Source: Phoronis australis | Lineage: Eukaryota; Phoronida; Phoronidae | Assembly (NCBI GenBank): GCA_002633005.1 | Contig: NMRA01000412.1 | Location: 200,614-264,613 of the forward strand | DNA: 64,000 nucleotides | Direction of reading: 5' to 3' | Shown here: piece after piece, positions 12,087 to 23,047 of the stretch | How the letters are laid out: every line of letters starts with the position of its first letter | Position numbering within the stretch: the first letter of the stretch is position 1 | Notes under the pieces: generated by a model | Told to the model about the DNA's origin: nothing | What the model saw: the letters and a program-made list of their open reading frames with translations, nothing else | The model's database searches: none | Program-made: the position numbers and the translations under genes

Positions 12087-12762
12087 TTATAGGACTTTAA
12101 TAAACAACCTCGACTCTAAGTCAACTATCCAAAAAACCATGCTTCGCCAACCTTTAAAATTATGTATTTTCAAAAAGGAGAATGATCGAGGATTCTAAAA
12201 ATATGCTTCTCATTACTTTGTCTTTATTATTGTCACGTGACCACGTTTTTAAGTCAAATTTGTATGTGCAAGAAATGTATATTCATAGTAAAATAACCCC
12301 CTAGCCGATTTTACTAAAACTACTTTATTTAAATGAAGACTTCACGTTTTATCTCAAAAAACGCTGTTAGGAATTTTTGATTATTCACTGAGTTTGAGTT
12401 TTTGTCAAATAAATCCGCAAAAACACGAGGCACTTTTTGTAAAAAAGCGGCAGTCTAATTAGTTTATCGCTCTGTACGCGAAATCTAGGCATGTTAAACC
12501 AAATCCCAACAGCGCCTTCAAGACATCACGTAGTTTTCATGTAAAAAAGGCTTTAGTGAAATCGGCTGGGTTTTTTATTTTCTTCTTGCACATGGAAATT
12601 TGACTTAAAAACGTGGTCACGTGACACAGTAGTAAGAAGTTGATTTTAGAATCCTCGATATTTCTCCTTTCAGTACTATGCTTTTAATAGTTGACACTAC
12701 ATAATTTTTTCGATATTTAACTTAGATTTGAGGTCGTTTATTTTGGTCCTAAATAACCTTAA
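12087..12762. mobile_element. foldback element with ~250-bp imperfect arms
   Basis: The left arm (about 12087-12350) is matched in inverted orientation by the right arm (about 12520-12762). Paired blocks include GAGGATTCTAAAA with TTTTAGAATCCTC, CACGTGACCACGTTTTTAAG with its complement near 12600, and AGGACTTTAATAAACAACCT with its counterpart near 12740. The central spacer is about 170 bp. No ORF. The structure fits a foldback element or long-TIR MITE. Confidence 0.75.
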
Positions 12763-13449
12763 TGACTTTCATGTCAAACGTTATGTGTGCACTTACACGC
12801 CATGTATGATGAGTATAAATATTTTTCAAAACAAAACGTTGTCAATAATAGCATGAAGAGGAGATAGCTGTGAATAGCTATTGTACGTTTTACATTGTTT
12901 TTTTCATTTCATAAAGTCGAAGATAAGGCATTATGGTTGTATGTATACATGTAGATACTGTTGTTTTGTTTACAGACAGGACATTGCTATTGCGTTTTTT
13001 CAAAGCGGTCTAGTGAAAAAATAAAAAGTTAGTAAAACTGAATTGCAGCTAATGAGAATTAAAGAGAAAAGGGCGGTGCTGATTAGAATGCCTGTGATTA
13101 CCGTGAGGAAAGGAGGTTGTCTACCCTGCTACTGTGAAGTATCTTTATTCGAAAGACGTGGTGCGCGGGTATTTGCTTTCCGTAGTGACTTTAGGCTGCC
13201 ATGTTTCATATGACGGTTCACCCGTCAAGGATATAGAATGATTCAAATCTGCAAGATTTTCATGTCACTACCAGAAACGCTTAAGGGGTTTAAAAACCCC
13301 TCTTCTATCACAAAAAACCCAAATTTTGAATTTGACGACTTGCCACTACGATATTGTTCTCAAATTGGTTCGTGGTGAAATTGGAGGTTACGTAATTCAA
13401 AGCTTCGAAACAACTGACAGATCGTCAATGCATGAACCAACCTCAATTT
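12763..13449. other. intergenic, nothing recognised
   Basis: No gene or named repeat seen. It leads directly into the 31-bp minisatellite. Confidence 0.4.
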
Positions 13450-13655
13450 GGCTTGTGACGGCGTGTACCAGGCTCAGTTTGGCTTGTGGCGGCATGTACC
13501 GGGCTCAGTTTGGCTTGTGACGGCGTGTACCGGGCTCAGTCAGGCTTGTGACGGCGTGTACCGGGCTCAGTATGGCTTGTGACGGCGTGTACCAGACGCA
13601 GGCTGGCTTGTGACGGCTTAAAACAGGCTCAGTTTGGCTTGTGACGGCGTGTCGG
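13450..13655 (+). repeat. 31-bp minisatellite, ~6.6 units
   Basis: Starts of GGCTTGTGACGGCGTGTACC recur at 13450, 13481, 13512, 13543, 13574, 13605 and 13636, always exactly 31 bp apart. The unit ends in GGGCTCAG plus three variable bases. Units differ by substitutions only, with no length changes. Confidence 0.95.
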
Positions 13656-14221
13656 TCATTTTATGGGTAGAGCAAGATCTTAACGAATAACCAACTGTCA
13701 ATTTTTTGCAATTCACTTCTGAGTAAAGAACAAGCTGTATCGAGTTTTACAGCGGTAAGGAGGTTTTAAACAAAAGTTAGCAGGGAATGCAGGTTTGTAT
13801 CTGTCATTTAACTCCTAAATAGAAACGCATGGCTCTACTTCTGAAGAACATCCGAAACCACTGCCACGTGAATACCGGATGAATAATCTAACATTGGAGC
13901 AAAACAATAGTAAAATGACGATTTTTGATTTTTGGTGAAACTTAGACACCAATTTGCTGGAGCTCTACCAGCTGTAGCGCTAAGTAATGATACGCTTTCT
14001 CCACTGAACAAAAACGCATTTGGCGAGACACTCAAATATTTGCCGGAAAATTTATAATCCACGATGGCATAAGTTAATCATGATTTTCTTTTCGGCACGG
14101 CCTTATTTCTAACGTGTAAACGTGTACTGTCTTTAACAAATTTATGACCGTCCTCCGTTTCTTGCATCAACTGTTTAAAGCCAAAAGCAAATCTTCAAAT
14201 TTTCTCCTATTAGAGAATAAC

Positions 14222-14320
14222 GACGGTCTGGTACACGTTGTACCAGACGTGCACAGGCCGCGCATGTTGGCCCTTTGCAATGATCAGCTGGAACTAAATG
14301 CATTGCCTCAAGTCATAGCG
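14222..14320 (+). repeat. dispersed repeat carrying GTACACGTTGTAC-type palindrome, copy 1
   Basis: The palindromic core GGTACACGTTGTACCAGACG is followed by a segment (CCGCGCATGTTGGCCC and on) that matches the copy near 30735-30834 read on the minus strand over about 90 bp. A third copy of the core is at 26711-26755. All three stay open in one frame over the shared part, but no protein family is recognised. Confidence 0.6.
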
Positions 14321-14375
14321 CGTGGCATTTGGCGCAGCAGCAGTGAGAGCGCTGCGGTGCAATTGCTTGTGGGAT

Positions 14376-15003
14376 CGAAAAATTTCTTTTCTCGCCTAGA
14401 ATGTCCCTTATTTTGAAATTTTCAAAAGGCTTGAATACCAGCCATTAAATCAGACCTTAGAATACGAATCTCTCTAAAAAACGCTCGTATCGTAATACAT
14501 GTAGTTCAGTCACATTTGTTTTGATTTCTAATTACTGTAAGTTTGTTCCAAGCTTCGACACAGATCAAAATCAATAGTTTGCACACCTTCCAAGTACGTG
14601 TTCATAAATTCAGTCAATTACTTCAGTTACTTCAATATGGTGTTTTTGTAAGTAGCATACCCACCTAAGCAGTTTACCACCGGTGAACGCAGTGGCGGAT
14701 TTAGAGGGGGGGGGAACAAGGGGGCCATGCCCCCAACATTCTGCCAGATTCCATTTGGCAGTTGGGGGCGCAAATGTCTGAAGGGCAAAATCCTGGCTAA
14801 TACTCCGCTTTCGCCCCCGGGTAACTGAAAATTCTGGATCCGCCCCAGGAACGCCTATGTAGAACAATTGAGGTAATCAAGCTTCTTTGCAAATCGTGCA
14901 TAAATAGTCTCAGCAAGCGAAAAAGACGACAATGGTATACGTGTAATCATTTTTCTAAATACAGAAATTTATAGTAGTCTACATGTCTATTTTGGTTTGA
15001 AGT
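14376..15003 (+). repeat. 0.63-kb duplicated segment, copy 1
   Basis: Matches 17737-18385 in the same orientation at high identity (roughly 95 percent by eye). Both copies carry the same family A MITE at the same place, so the MITE entered before the duplication. The partner has about 16 extra bases near 17895. The left boundary is CGAAAAATTTCTTTTCTCGC. Confidence 0.9.
14690..14848 (+). mobile_element. MITE family A, copy 2 (5-bp TSD)
   Basis: CAGTGGCGGATTTAG start and GGATCCGCCCCAG end, flanked by GAACG on both sides (14685-14689 and 14849-14853). Nested in the duplicated segment. Confidence 0.85.
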
Positions 15004-15851
15004 GTTTATAAATGACTACAAGTCCGTCAAAGAAACCCCAGTTTGATTCAGATCACCTTCCGCTGTGAATCTGAAATTAACTTGTTGGGCTGACACAGAT
15101 GGCAAAGGTTTTAGGGCCTATGGTCAGCACATTGTGCATGCCCAAATTGGGGCAATGGTCTAAATTGTTGCAATAAAGAAAAGGTCAGAATTTGGGTCAG
15201 GAGCCGAGGCCCAAATTGTCACAACGCACTATAGCTCCAGTGCCACCCTAAAGCAATAATCGCATATTCAACAAACGGCATTGTACAGACCATAGATGTC
15301 TATCGTACTGCCATTTGCACGCTATGAAAAATAAGGCGCATAATTTCAATAAAAAGACATTTTAATTCAATAAAATTTATCTCTCATTTTCTCTCATGTG
15401 CAAATCATCGATCTCCAGTTTGAATGCGGGTAACGTGTCGTCGGTATCCTTTGGCTTGACTTTTGTGCATTATACTCAGAAATCAGTGGTAACCATTAAC
15501 TATAGTACACCTGTTGTCTATAATCTATTGTGGTAACCTAATTTAGCAGACGATATTTTCACAGTCGAAGCTTAGCATGATAAAATGTGTAGTACGCTTG
15601 ACTAGTTGCTCAAAACTCATTTTATAGATTCATTAATTCATATTTTGTTTAAAGTGTCAATTCGTTTTGAGTAAAAACAATAGTTTAACAAAAATAACTC
15701 GGCGTTTCTTAAAAGGTCACGACCTCTGACTCCGGGCTTCTGACATAGAAAGTAGTAACAAAGTCGAGGCGAGTCGAGAAAGGTAGAGTGATTTATTGCA
15801 ATGTTTGCCGTTAAGTATGTGGTATAAATAGATTATTACATGTTCTCAGTC
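15004..15851. other. intergenic, nothing recognised
   Basis: No ORF with coding character, splice-flanked exon or repeat seen. Confidence 0.4.
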
Positions 15852-15968
15852 GTTATCCCCCTTATCAAGAGCCCTCGTGGATTTTGGAGAATTATCACCC
15901 TCGGGGCTAACGCCCCTCGGGCGATAATTCTCCAAAATCCAATCAGGCTCTAGGTTGGGAGGGATAAC
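15852..15968. mobile_element. 117-bp near-perfect hairpin element
   Basis: Begins GTTATCCC and ends GGGATAAC. The arms, including GGATTTTGGAGAATTATC and its complement GATAATTCTCCAAAATCC, meet around CGGGGCTAACGCCCC near 15909. Length, symmetry and ends fit a palindromic MITE. Confidence 0.8.
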
Positions 15969-17736
15969 GCCATGTGATAATCTATATTTATATTTTGGAA
16001 TCCAGTGTTCTTGTATTTTGTACGACCGCGCGTAGATCGGCAGTGTGTAGGTGTTATATGAAGCATAGCGGTACCAATAACACGTCAAATACATATAAAT
16101 CAGTCAAACTAGTCGCCTTTGCGATCGCCATAATATAATTATTGACGACTTTTTAAAAATGTGCATGTGTAGTCAAGTGTGCTCTTGTAACTGGAGCCGA
16201 AGGAAAGGTGACGATTCTGGTGACTAACGAGTTGCAAAAATATTTTCAGTTGCTTTCCAGTATGGAATTTTTCGTACCTGGTCAGCTTAGTGGACATCTA
16301 GAAATATTACTACAAGCCAAAAATGTACATAGGGTGGTTTTTCGAAAATGAATATCAGAAAATATATAATGAAAATTTTTAGGGAAGCTGCTTGAACGAG
16401 TGTGACGGGGTATATTTCTCGGGTAATCTGTTGAGTGGTGAAAATGGAGGGAAGTTTGCACGTATTTCAGATAATTAAACCACACTACATATTGTACACT
16501 GTTGCTAGCGATGTACGCAAATCACTAAAACACATTAACACAGATAACACTGCACACCGTCCAACAGGGTTAAATAAAAATGATTTATGAATTTCCTTAT
16601 GGGGAGCAAAGTGATTGTCAAACGCTTATTCAACTGGATTCATACCCAATGAATTAGCGATTCATTATGTTAACTGAAAAAATGGCTGAAACCTCCACTA
16701 CACATCCTGTGCTTTAAATTTATGGCGACAGTAATTATTGGTGGACACGATATTTGTAAATGTATGTGCGTTTACATCATAAGCTTGCAATTGTTTACAG
16801 TCTTGTGTGTATTTTTTCTGCAACTGAAATAAGAAACGCATGTCTCACTAAAACAGCGTATGCTGTTGTGACAATTTGAGCTATTGTACGGCAAATTGGG
16901 TGTGTAACTTTGAGGCACCGCACAGCGCATAGATGACCCTCCGACAGACTTGTAAAGTTTGGCCGCTAGCAATTCCAATAACGAACTTCAGTCATCAATT
17001 ATTTCGAAAATACGAAACCTCATGTAATTTGACTAAGGAGACACATGTTACCAAATTCAGCAGCAATTAGTGGACAAAATTAAAATTATACTTTGCGACG
17101 GAAGATGACATTAAACACAATACTGAATGCGCCTTCTGCAGAACATGTGTGCCAACTTCTTTTCTGTTCTTCTCTCTTTGCAAAGCAATATAATGCGCAT
17201 TGAATTTTGCACGCTAATCTGCTCCTGCTGCTGACGTAGGCTCTCGCGGAAGTTAAGACTACTTCATCAGAAATAAGAAGCTTCATTGATTAGCTCGGCT
17301 AGCTCTAAGTCAAGTCACTTCTTGTTATAACAATTCTAGAGAACACAATTCTCGCTTCTTCATAAGACCTTCTCAAAATGGATAAAAAGTTTGATGAAAT
17401 TTGTAACCTCATGGTTCCGATATTTATCAGTGGGTAAGTGTTTTTCTTTGTTCATAGCTTCACTGATTCCTTTGCTGCAACTCGCTTATTTGCTCTTCGA
17501 AACGGTAATAACCGGCTTCAGACGGGAACATGTCACGGCAGTCTATGTCATCGTATTCTCATTGTTATCGCCATAAACATTTCAGGTGTCGCTTTTACTA
17601 CTGCCACCGACATTGCAGCTAATTGTCATCGCTACTGCCGTCGTTGAGGTCGTTATGATCGTTGAATTCGTCGTTTGCGTCGTCTTTATCGAAGACAACA
17701 GTTGCAGAGGCAACTCCAGGATAGTCACGTTGGTAC
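15969..17736. other. intergenic, no supported gene
   Basis: At 17378-17433 an ATG in good context opens 18 codons (MDKKFDEICNLMVPIFIS) that run into a consensus donor GTAAGT. No following exon keeps a frame, so it is noted but not called. Otherwise nothing recognisable. Confidence 0.3.
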
Positions 17737-18385
17737 CGAAAAATTTCTTTTCTCGCCTAGAATGTCCCTTATTTCAAAATTTTCAAAAGGCTTGAATCCC
17801 AGCCATTAAATCAGACCTTAGAATACGAATCTCTCTCAAAAACACTCGTATCGTAATACATGTAGTTCAGTCACATTTGTTTTGATTTCTAACTACTGAA
17901 CTTTGCGAACTTGTAAGTTTGTTCCCAGCTTCGACACAGATCAAAATCAATAGTTCACACACCTGCCAAGTACGTGTTCATAAAGTCAGTCAATTACTTC
18001 AGTTACTTCAATATGGTGTTTTTGTAAGTAGCATACCCACCTAAGCAGTTTACCACCGGTGAACGCAGTGGCGGACTTAGAGGGGGGGGGGGAACAAGGG
18101 GGCCATGCCCCCAACATTCTGCCAGATTCCATTTGGCAGTTGGGGGCGCAAATGTCTGAAGGGCAAAATCCTAGCTAATACTCCGCCCTCGCCCCGGGTA
18201 ACTGAAAATTCTGGATCCGCCCCAGGAACGCCTCTGTAGAACAATTGAGGTAATCAAGCTTCTTTGCAAATCGTGCATAAATAGTCTCAGCAAGCGAAAA
18301 AGACGACAATGGTATACATGTAATCATTTTTCTAAATACAGAAATTTATAGTAGTCTACACGTCTACATGTATTTTGGTTTGAAG
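17737..18385 (+). repeat. 0.63-kb duplicated segment, copy 2
   Basis: Second copy of 14376-15003, starting 3361 bp downstream in direct orientation, with the same nested MITE. Confidence 0.9.
18066..18225 (+). mobile_element. MITE family A, copy 3 (5-bp TSD)
   Basis: Same element and same GAACG duplication (18061-18065 and 18226-18230) as copy 2, carried along by the segmental duplication. Confidence 0.85.
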
Positions 18386-21106
18386 GGGTCAGACTCGAAG
18401 TTGTAGCCTTGATGCTGTGTCATCAAGTGCAAGGTAGACATATACAGTTATCCAAGTAAGCTACCGTTTACTTGAGCATAGGATAAAAAATATCTTGTCT
18501 TCGTACAAAAGTGCCAAAAATGATTTCGAGTTTAATTTTGAGGAAAAAGATTTGTCCGCGGGCCCTGTGTTTGGCGTACATGTATATATATACAACACAC
18601 ATGTACGTAAATGTAGAAGAGTAAAGTTTTTATTTATTTGAAATCGAAAAATCGCCTAATTTATGTACGGGTGGATCTCGGTTTTGAGGCGACATTATAC
18701 TGTAGGAGACGATGCTGTGTATTTGAAATCACGTCGCATTCGAACCCACCACTTCGGAGATGGCAATCCAACGCCTGTAGAATTAAAACTTAGTGTGACA
18801 AATAGCCATGTATTTTAAGTGTAGTGATTTGATAAAGTCATCGATTTCTCTTTCAATTAATTCCTTTCAATTAAAATTCATCGTTAACATCTAAAATGAG
18901 GATGCAACAACTGTCATATTTCGAAGACGTTGGCGAAACTACGAATTCTTGTGATAAAAAATCGCGATATGTTGTTCTTTGAAGGCATGCGCAAGTCTCA
19001 ACGTGAGATATATGACAGCCTTTTATAGTCTTTCACTGAAGAAGTGTCCAGACAGAGGCCGTATCCCATGAATACCTTGATCCCCTGTGACTGTGTCTAA
19101 CAATGGTGTTTGGTGAAATCGTTAAAATACTTTGGCTACTAAAGTTTTCCGAATTACTGAAAAAACCGAACAATATCCGCCAGTTTCTTTGCTATTCTCA
19201 GACACGCTTCCCACCTGAGTCACGTGATGCATCGGTTAGTGTAGTTAGCGATAAAAAGTCTATTGAATTCCGTGTAATACGTTCCCTGATTAAGCCTATT
19301 TAATAGAAAAAGAAAATCAGAATCTGTGAAGCACTCGTTTCCTCATTTCCGAATGTTAATTTCGCTTCGTGAAAAATTACCTATTCTACCAAGCAGTCAG
19401 GAAAAAGCGTGACTGCAAGCGTTCTACAAAAGGCACAAGCGAACTGGAAAGAAGTTGACAAATCAATAACGCTGGTGCTTAAGTATGGAATGTGCCACTC
19501 ATTTGGCATTTCAACTCTGAAGTAGTATTGACCTGTTATGGCTTTTAGTGCTTGAAACTGCAAGTATTCGGTTTACAAAGACCATGAATTCGCGAACTCC
19601 TAAGGAACAGCTACAATTATGAATACGATTCGGTACACTGTAACCTAATCCTAAGCTGACGAGCTGCAGCGCAATAACGATCTTTTTCGTTTGAAACAGA
19701 ATGCCAAATATCAAATTTGCCAGTACCTACGAAATGGCCGCCAAAGTTGAGCAGCATTAAACTTTACGAAATGTCATTGTCTTGTTTTTGTGACATGTTT
19801 CAATTGTTGAGACAAAGGTGAAGCTCTAAGCCCGTATTTCTTTCTTTCTGATCCTACGATGTTTGTTGTATGTTTTGCCATACATGTAGTTAACTTTTAG
19901 TTTTAGATGCAGTTTATCTATTGGTTGGTTCACAAGTTGCCAGTACTGTAGATTTGATTGAAGAGGTTATGTACATGTAGATGGCTTTTAATTGGCATTA
20001 TTATCCCTAGTCTTAGGAAATAATCAACATAGTCTTCGGGTATCGTTTGAGAGGCTACAGAATCGTATGATCAAATGATGTGAGTTTGATTAGTCATTAG
20101 TTGTTTTAATGTCCAGACAATAAATGCGGCTTCACACTTACATGTAAATAGGACTTTTTAATCAACGCGTACATTGTACACGGCGGTGCGTTCCGCAGAC
20201 ACAAGACGCTCGCGAAAAAGCACGACCATGCAAGACCGACGTGAAATAACCCGAGTTAAAGAGGGGTGTTTCGTGAGACCTTGTTTATGACATCTGCCAA
20301 ATGGCGACCACTGAAAGGATTAATCGGCAGAGTTGGAATGTTTCCATTCTGCAAGAGCCCTGCCAGTGTCTTGTATCTACGGAACGCAGCCCAAGGTGTA
20401 CTTGTCCGTAATCTCCTACTACTAGGATTGCATCAAGAATTTCATGTACAAAACCTGTTTGCAAGTCTATTCGAGTTTTTTTATCGACAGTCCCAACGAC
20501 ACACAATGTCGTTAAAGTGTGGCTGCCATTTTGTTGGTCGTATAGGCTAAAATTGTATGATAGATTCGTTTTGAAAGATCATCATGTGGGAAAAACTTTT
20601 GTAATGCGTTGGTTTGCTTTGGAGATTGTAAACGAAACGGAAAGAGTTAAGCTCAAAATGTCCATATTTGACTTAGACTATTGGGGGTCCTCTGCAATGT
20701 ATTTTTGTAAAGCCGGTTGTGCAATGTGAACGCGTGTTGTACCGGGTCATGTGAGAATGAATCCCTTCGTCAAAATGTTTTCATATAAGCTCCTTCCTCA
20801 TTAGTTCATTTAGCTGTGTCAACTCTCTAAGAGGTGTTTTTGTCTCATGCTGACTTTTTGACAGCGTGGTTACCTTTGTTTTCCAGTGGCATGCACACCC
20901 GGTCAAAATATTTGCGAATACTCCGTCGAGGAAACTAACTCAAGCGGCTGACATTACATTTAAGAACAATGCTCCAACTACAAATATTTCAGTTGAAGCA
21001 TGAAATAGGCATATACAGAGAAGTGGAAAATTACTACATGTCCATAATACCCTTACATTCATTGGTGCTATGTCTTAAAACGAAAAACTGGCTCTCGTGA
21101 ACTCGT
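18386..21106. other. intergenic, no supported gene
   Basis: Scattered ORFs of 60-94 aa (for example 20266-20550 plus with 20285-20506 minus overlapping it) lack splice support and homology by eye. Confidence 0.35.
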
Positions 21107-21298
21107 TCATTCGACGTGCCCCTGTGGCACCGAAACACCGCAAAACTGACAATGGCGGGTTGAAGCAATGATACAGCCCACACTTGTTCCAATCCAGCCA
21201 TCTCCCCCGGTTATACCGTTCTCTTTGCAAAAGTGAAAGGAGTTCGTACGATCGGCTGAAGTCTTATGGATCCGTACGTCTTTGTCATCGAAAGCCAC
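21107..21298 (-). CDS. candidate orphan terminal exon, unknown protein
   Basis: A 63-codon minus-strand stretch starts right after a good acceptor (CCCTATTCAG) and ends in TGA. It begins VAFDDKDVRIHKTSADRTN and has three cysteines and two glycine-rich turns toward the C-terminus. It reads like coding sequence, but no upstream exon is evident and no family is recognised. It may be a terminal exon, a pseudogene piece or chance. Confidence 0.22.
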   Translation of the reverse strand: MAFDDKDVRIHKTSADRTNSFHFCKENGITGGDGWIGTSVGCIIASTRHCQFCGVSVPQGHVE

Positions 21299-21517
21299 CT
21301 GAATAGGGATTGGCTAACATGTAAACGAGTTTAAAAGGTCTTCTGAGGTAAAGACGACAATAGCCGTAAGTCGAGGTAGTTTCGAGAATAAATCAATTAA
21401 AAAAGGACACCTGAATGTTCAAATTTAACTCGAGTTCTTCTAATCCACTGAGGTAATAAACGACCCTGGGAAGTGTGGGGCCTTGTTGCACCGATACGAT
21501 ATATGGCTGAGGAGACA

Positions 21518-21580
21518 CTGCGTGGCTCAGTGATTTGAGCTCCAGATGTCCGTTTCGGAGACGAGTTCAAATTCTGACTT
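21518..21580 (+). repeat. tRNA-like SINE head (degenerate)
   Basis: An A-box-like stretch (TGGCTCAGTGATTTGAGC) is followed about 30 bp later by a B-box-like GAGTTCAAATTC. The spacing fits a tRNA-derived SINE. The fold is imperfect, so a functional tRNA is unlikely. Confidence 0.4.
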
Positions 21581-22184
21581 TACTGGCAAACAATTGAACA
21601 TTGTACAAAGGTGTTTAGCTTCCACTCCTCTGAACTCGGTCTTCGTAATGATTGTAGGCCTATGCAAGGCTGTAATTAACCTGGGTATAATTCGAAAGCG
21701 TTTTCTAGAGATGAATATTTTAAGAATAGGCCAACATGGCTGTCGGAGCCGGTCGAAGGAAGCCATATTTATAGGCTTATACACTATCTACAGTAGATCA
21801 GCATCGTCAAAACCGATCCATTCTTTAGACCATGCATGGTTACGTCAGACGATAACTAATGCCATGTACATGTATTTGCACTCAGAGGATAATGCGTGTT
21901 AGCTTGATTGTCTGTATTCTCAAAGTTCACCTTTACGTATAATTAAGCTTCTATTTCTCAGGTAGTGTTATCCGTTGTCATCCGGATTCTGCACCTCCAC
22001 AACATTACACTATGTAATGTGAATAATCGTCAATTACAAGTGCTCTTAACAGCACCTGAGACGCGTGGTCATTATGCGTGTAACGCAGTTATTAAAAATC
22101 ACTCTATTTTCAGTCTCGGTTATTTTGCAAGGTTCAGCCTTTACGCACGCATGGAGTAACGTTACAAAATTTTGCCAATTTCAT

Positions 22185-22619
22185 GAACTGGTGCGTGAAC
22201 TAAGGACTCTCGCTTAATCTCAAGTTCACGTACAGTATGCGTGAACTTGGAATACAAGTACAGGAGGAAATTTGACAAGTACATTCCAATAACCACGTTC
22301 ACGTTGATGAAAATTTGAACTGCACTAAATCAAATTATATATTAATAAAGTAACATAAATTTTAACTAACTTCTTTTTTCAACTATTAGCACTCTTATTC
22401 ACCAAACAATAATTGATTTAACATTCACGCATCCCTTCGATTTTTTGACATAAGTTACCGACGCTAAAAGAGAAAATAGGTGATCATGAGGCCAATAGTT
22501 TCAAAAATTCGTTAGACCGAACAAAAAAATTCACCGGATTTCTTAAATGAATATTCAATTCCAAGTTCACGCATACGCGATCTTGAGATGAAGTAGTATT
22601 CCAAGTTCACGCACAGCAG
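22185..22619 (+). mobile_element. MITE family C, copy 1 (~65-bp TIRs)
   Basis: The left end (CTGGTGCGTGAAC, then TTAATCTCAAGTTCACG, then GCGTGAACTTGGAAT) is mirrored at the right end (ATTCCAAGTTCACGCATACG, then CTTGAGAT, then TTCACGCACAGCAG). The middle shares blocks such as TTATTCACCAAACAATAATTG with the second copy at 42889-43305. Non-coding. Confidence 0.75.
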
Positions 22620-22888
22620 TACTAAAGTGTAACGCAAAATCAAACACGCATGGCTAAATTTTCACTGACTGCGTAGTCAAGCTAAGCCAGATTTCCATTT
22701 TGATAGGTAACATCTTTTAATAGAAATGCAATCAATCACCTACACTACATGTACTGTATATACACACAGGGTTCAGGTGACGCAGCCGTGTAACATGTGT
22801 CTAGTCAAGTGAACGTACTTCAACATTAGATCTAGATATTAAGAGTGGTCATACTGCAAGTAATTGAGGAACCATTGACCCAACCAGT

Positions 22889-22901
22889 CTTAATCTTTCA
22901 G
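22889..22901 (+). promoter_or_regulatory. probable splice acceptor of a 5' UTR intron
   Basis: CTTAATCTTTCAG ends 7 bases before the calbindin-like ATG. It suggests that an upstream non-coding exon is joined just before the start codon; that exon was not located. Confidence 0.45.
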
Positions 22902-22908
22902 TGAAACA

Positions 22909-23047
22909 ATGGCAGAGTGTTCTAAAGACAGACGTCGAGAGATGTGTCAGAATTTTCTGAAGCAATTCAAGGATAAAGACACGAACGCCTTCAAGAATTT
23001 AACAGCGGAACACTTCCTGGAAATCTGGAGCCATTACGATACAGACA
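22909..23047 (+). CDS. CALB: calbindin-like exon 1 (coding)
   Basis: Residues 1-46 plus one base: start codon, helix and the first three residues (Asp-Thr-Asp) of EF loop 1. Donor is GTAAGT. Confidence 0.93.

Noticed and set aside
13450-13655. CRISPR array
   Set aside because: Direct repeats have no unique spacers and the genome is eukaryotic; this is a minisatellite.
14144-14416. 90-aa ORF over the palindromic repeat
   Set aside because: It runs from a dispersed repeat into the duplicated segment, so it is a mosaic of repeats, not a gene.
17378-17433. Possible first exon MDKKFDEICNLMVPIFIS with GTAAGT donor
   Set aside because: Splicing to the next acceptor (near 17585) gives an immediate stop; no other downstream exon was found.
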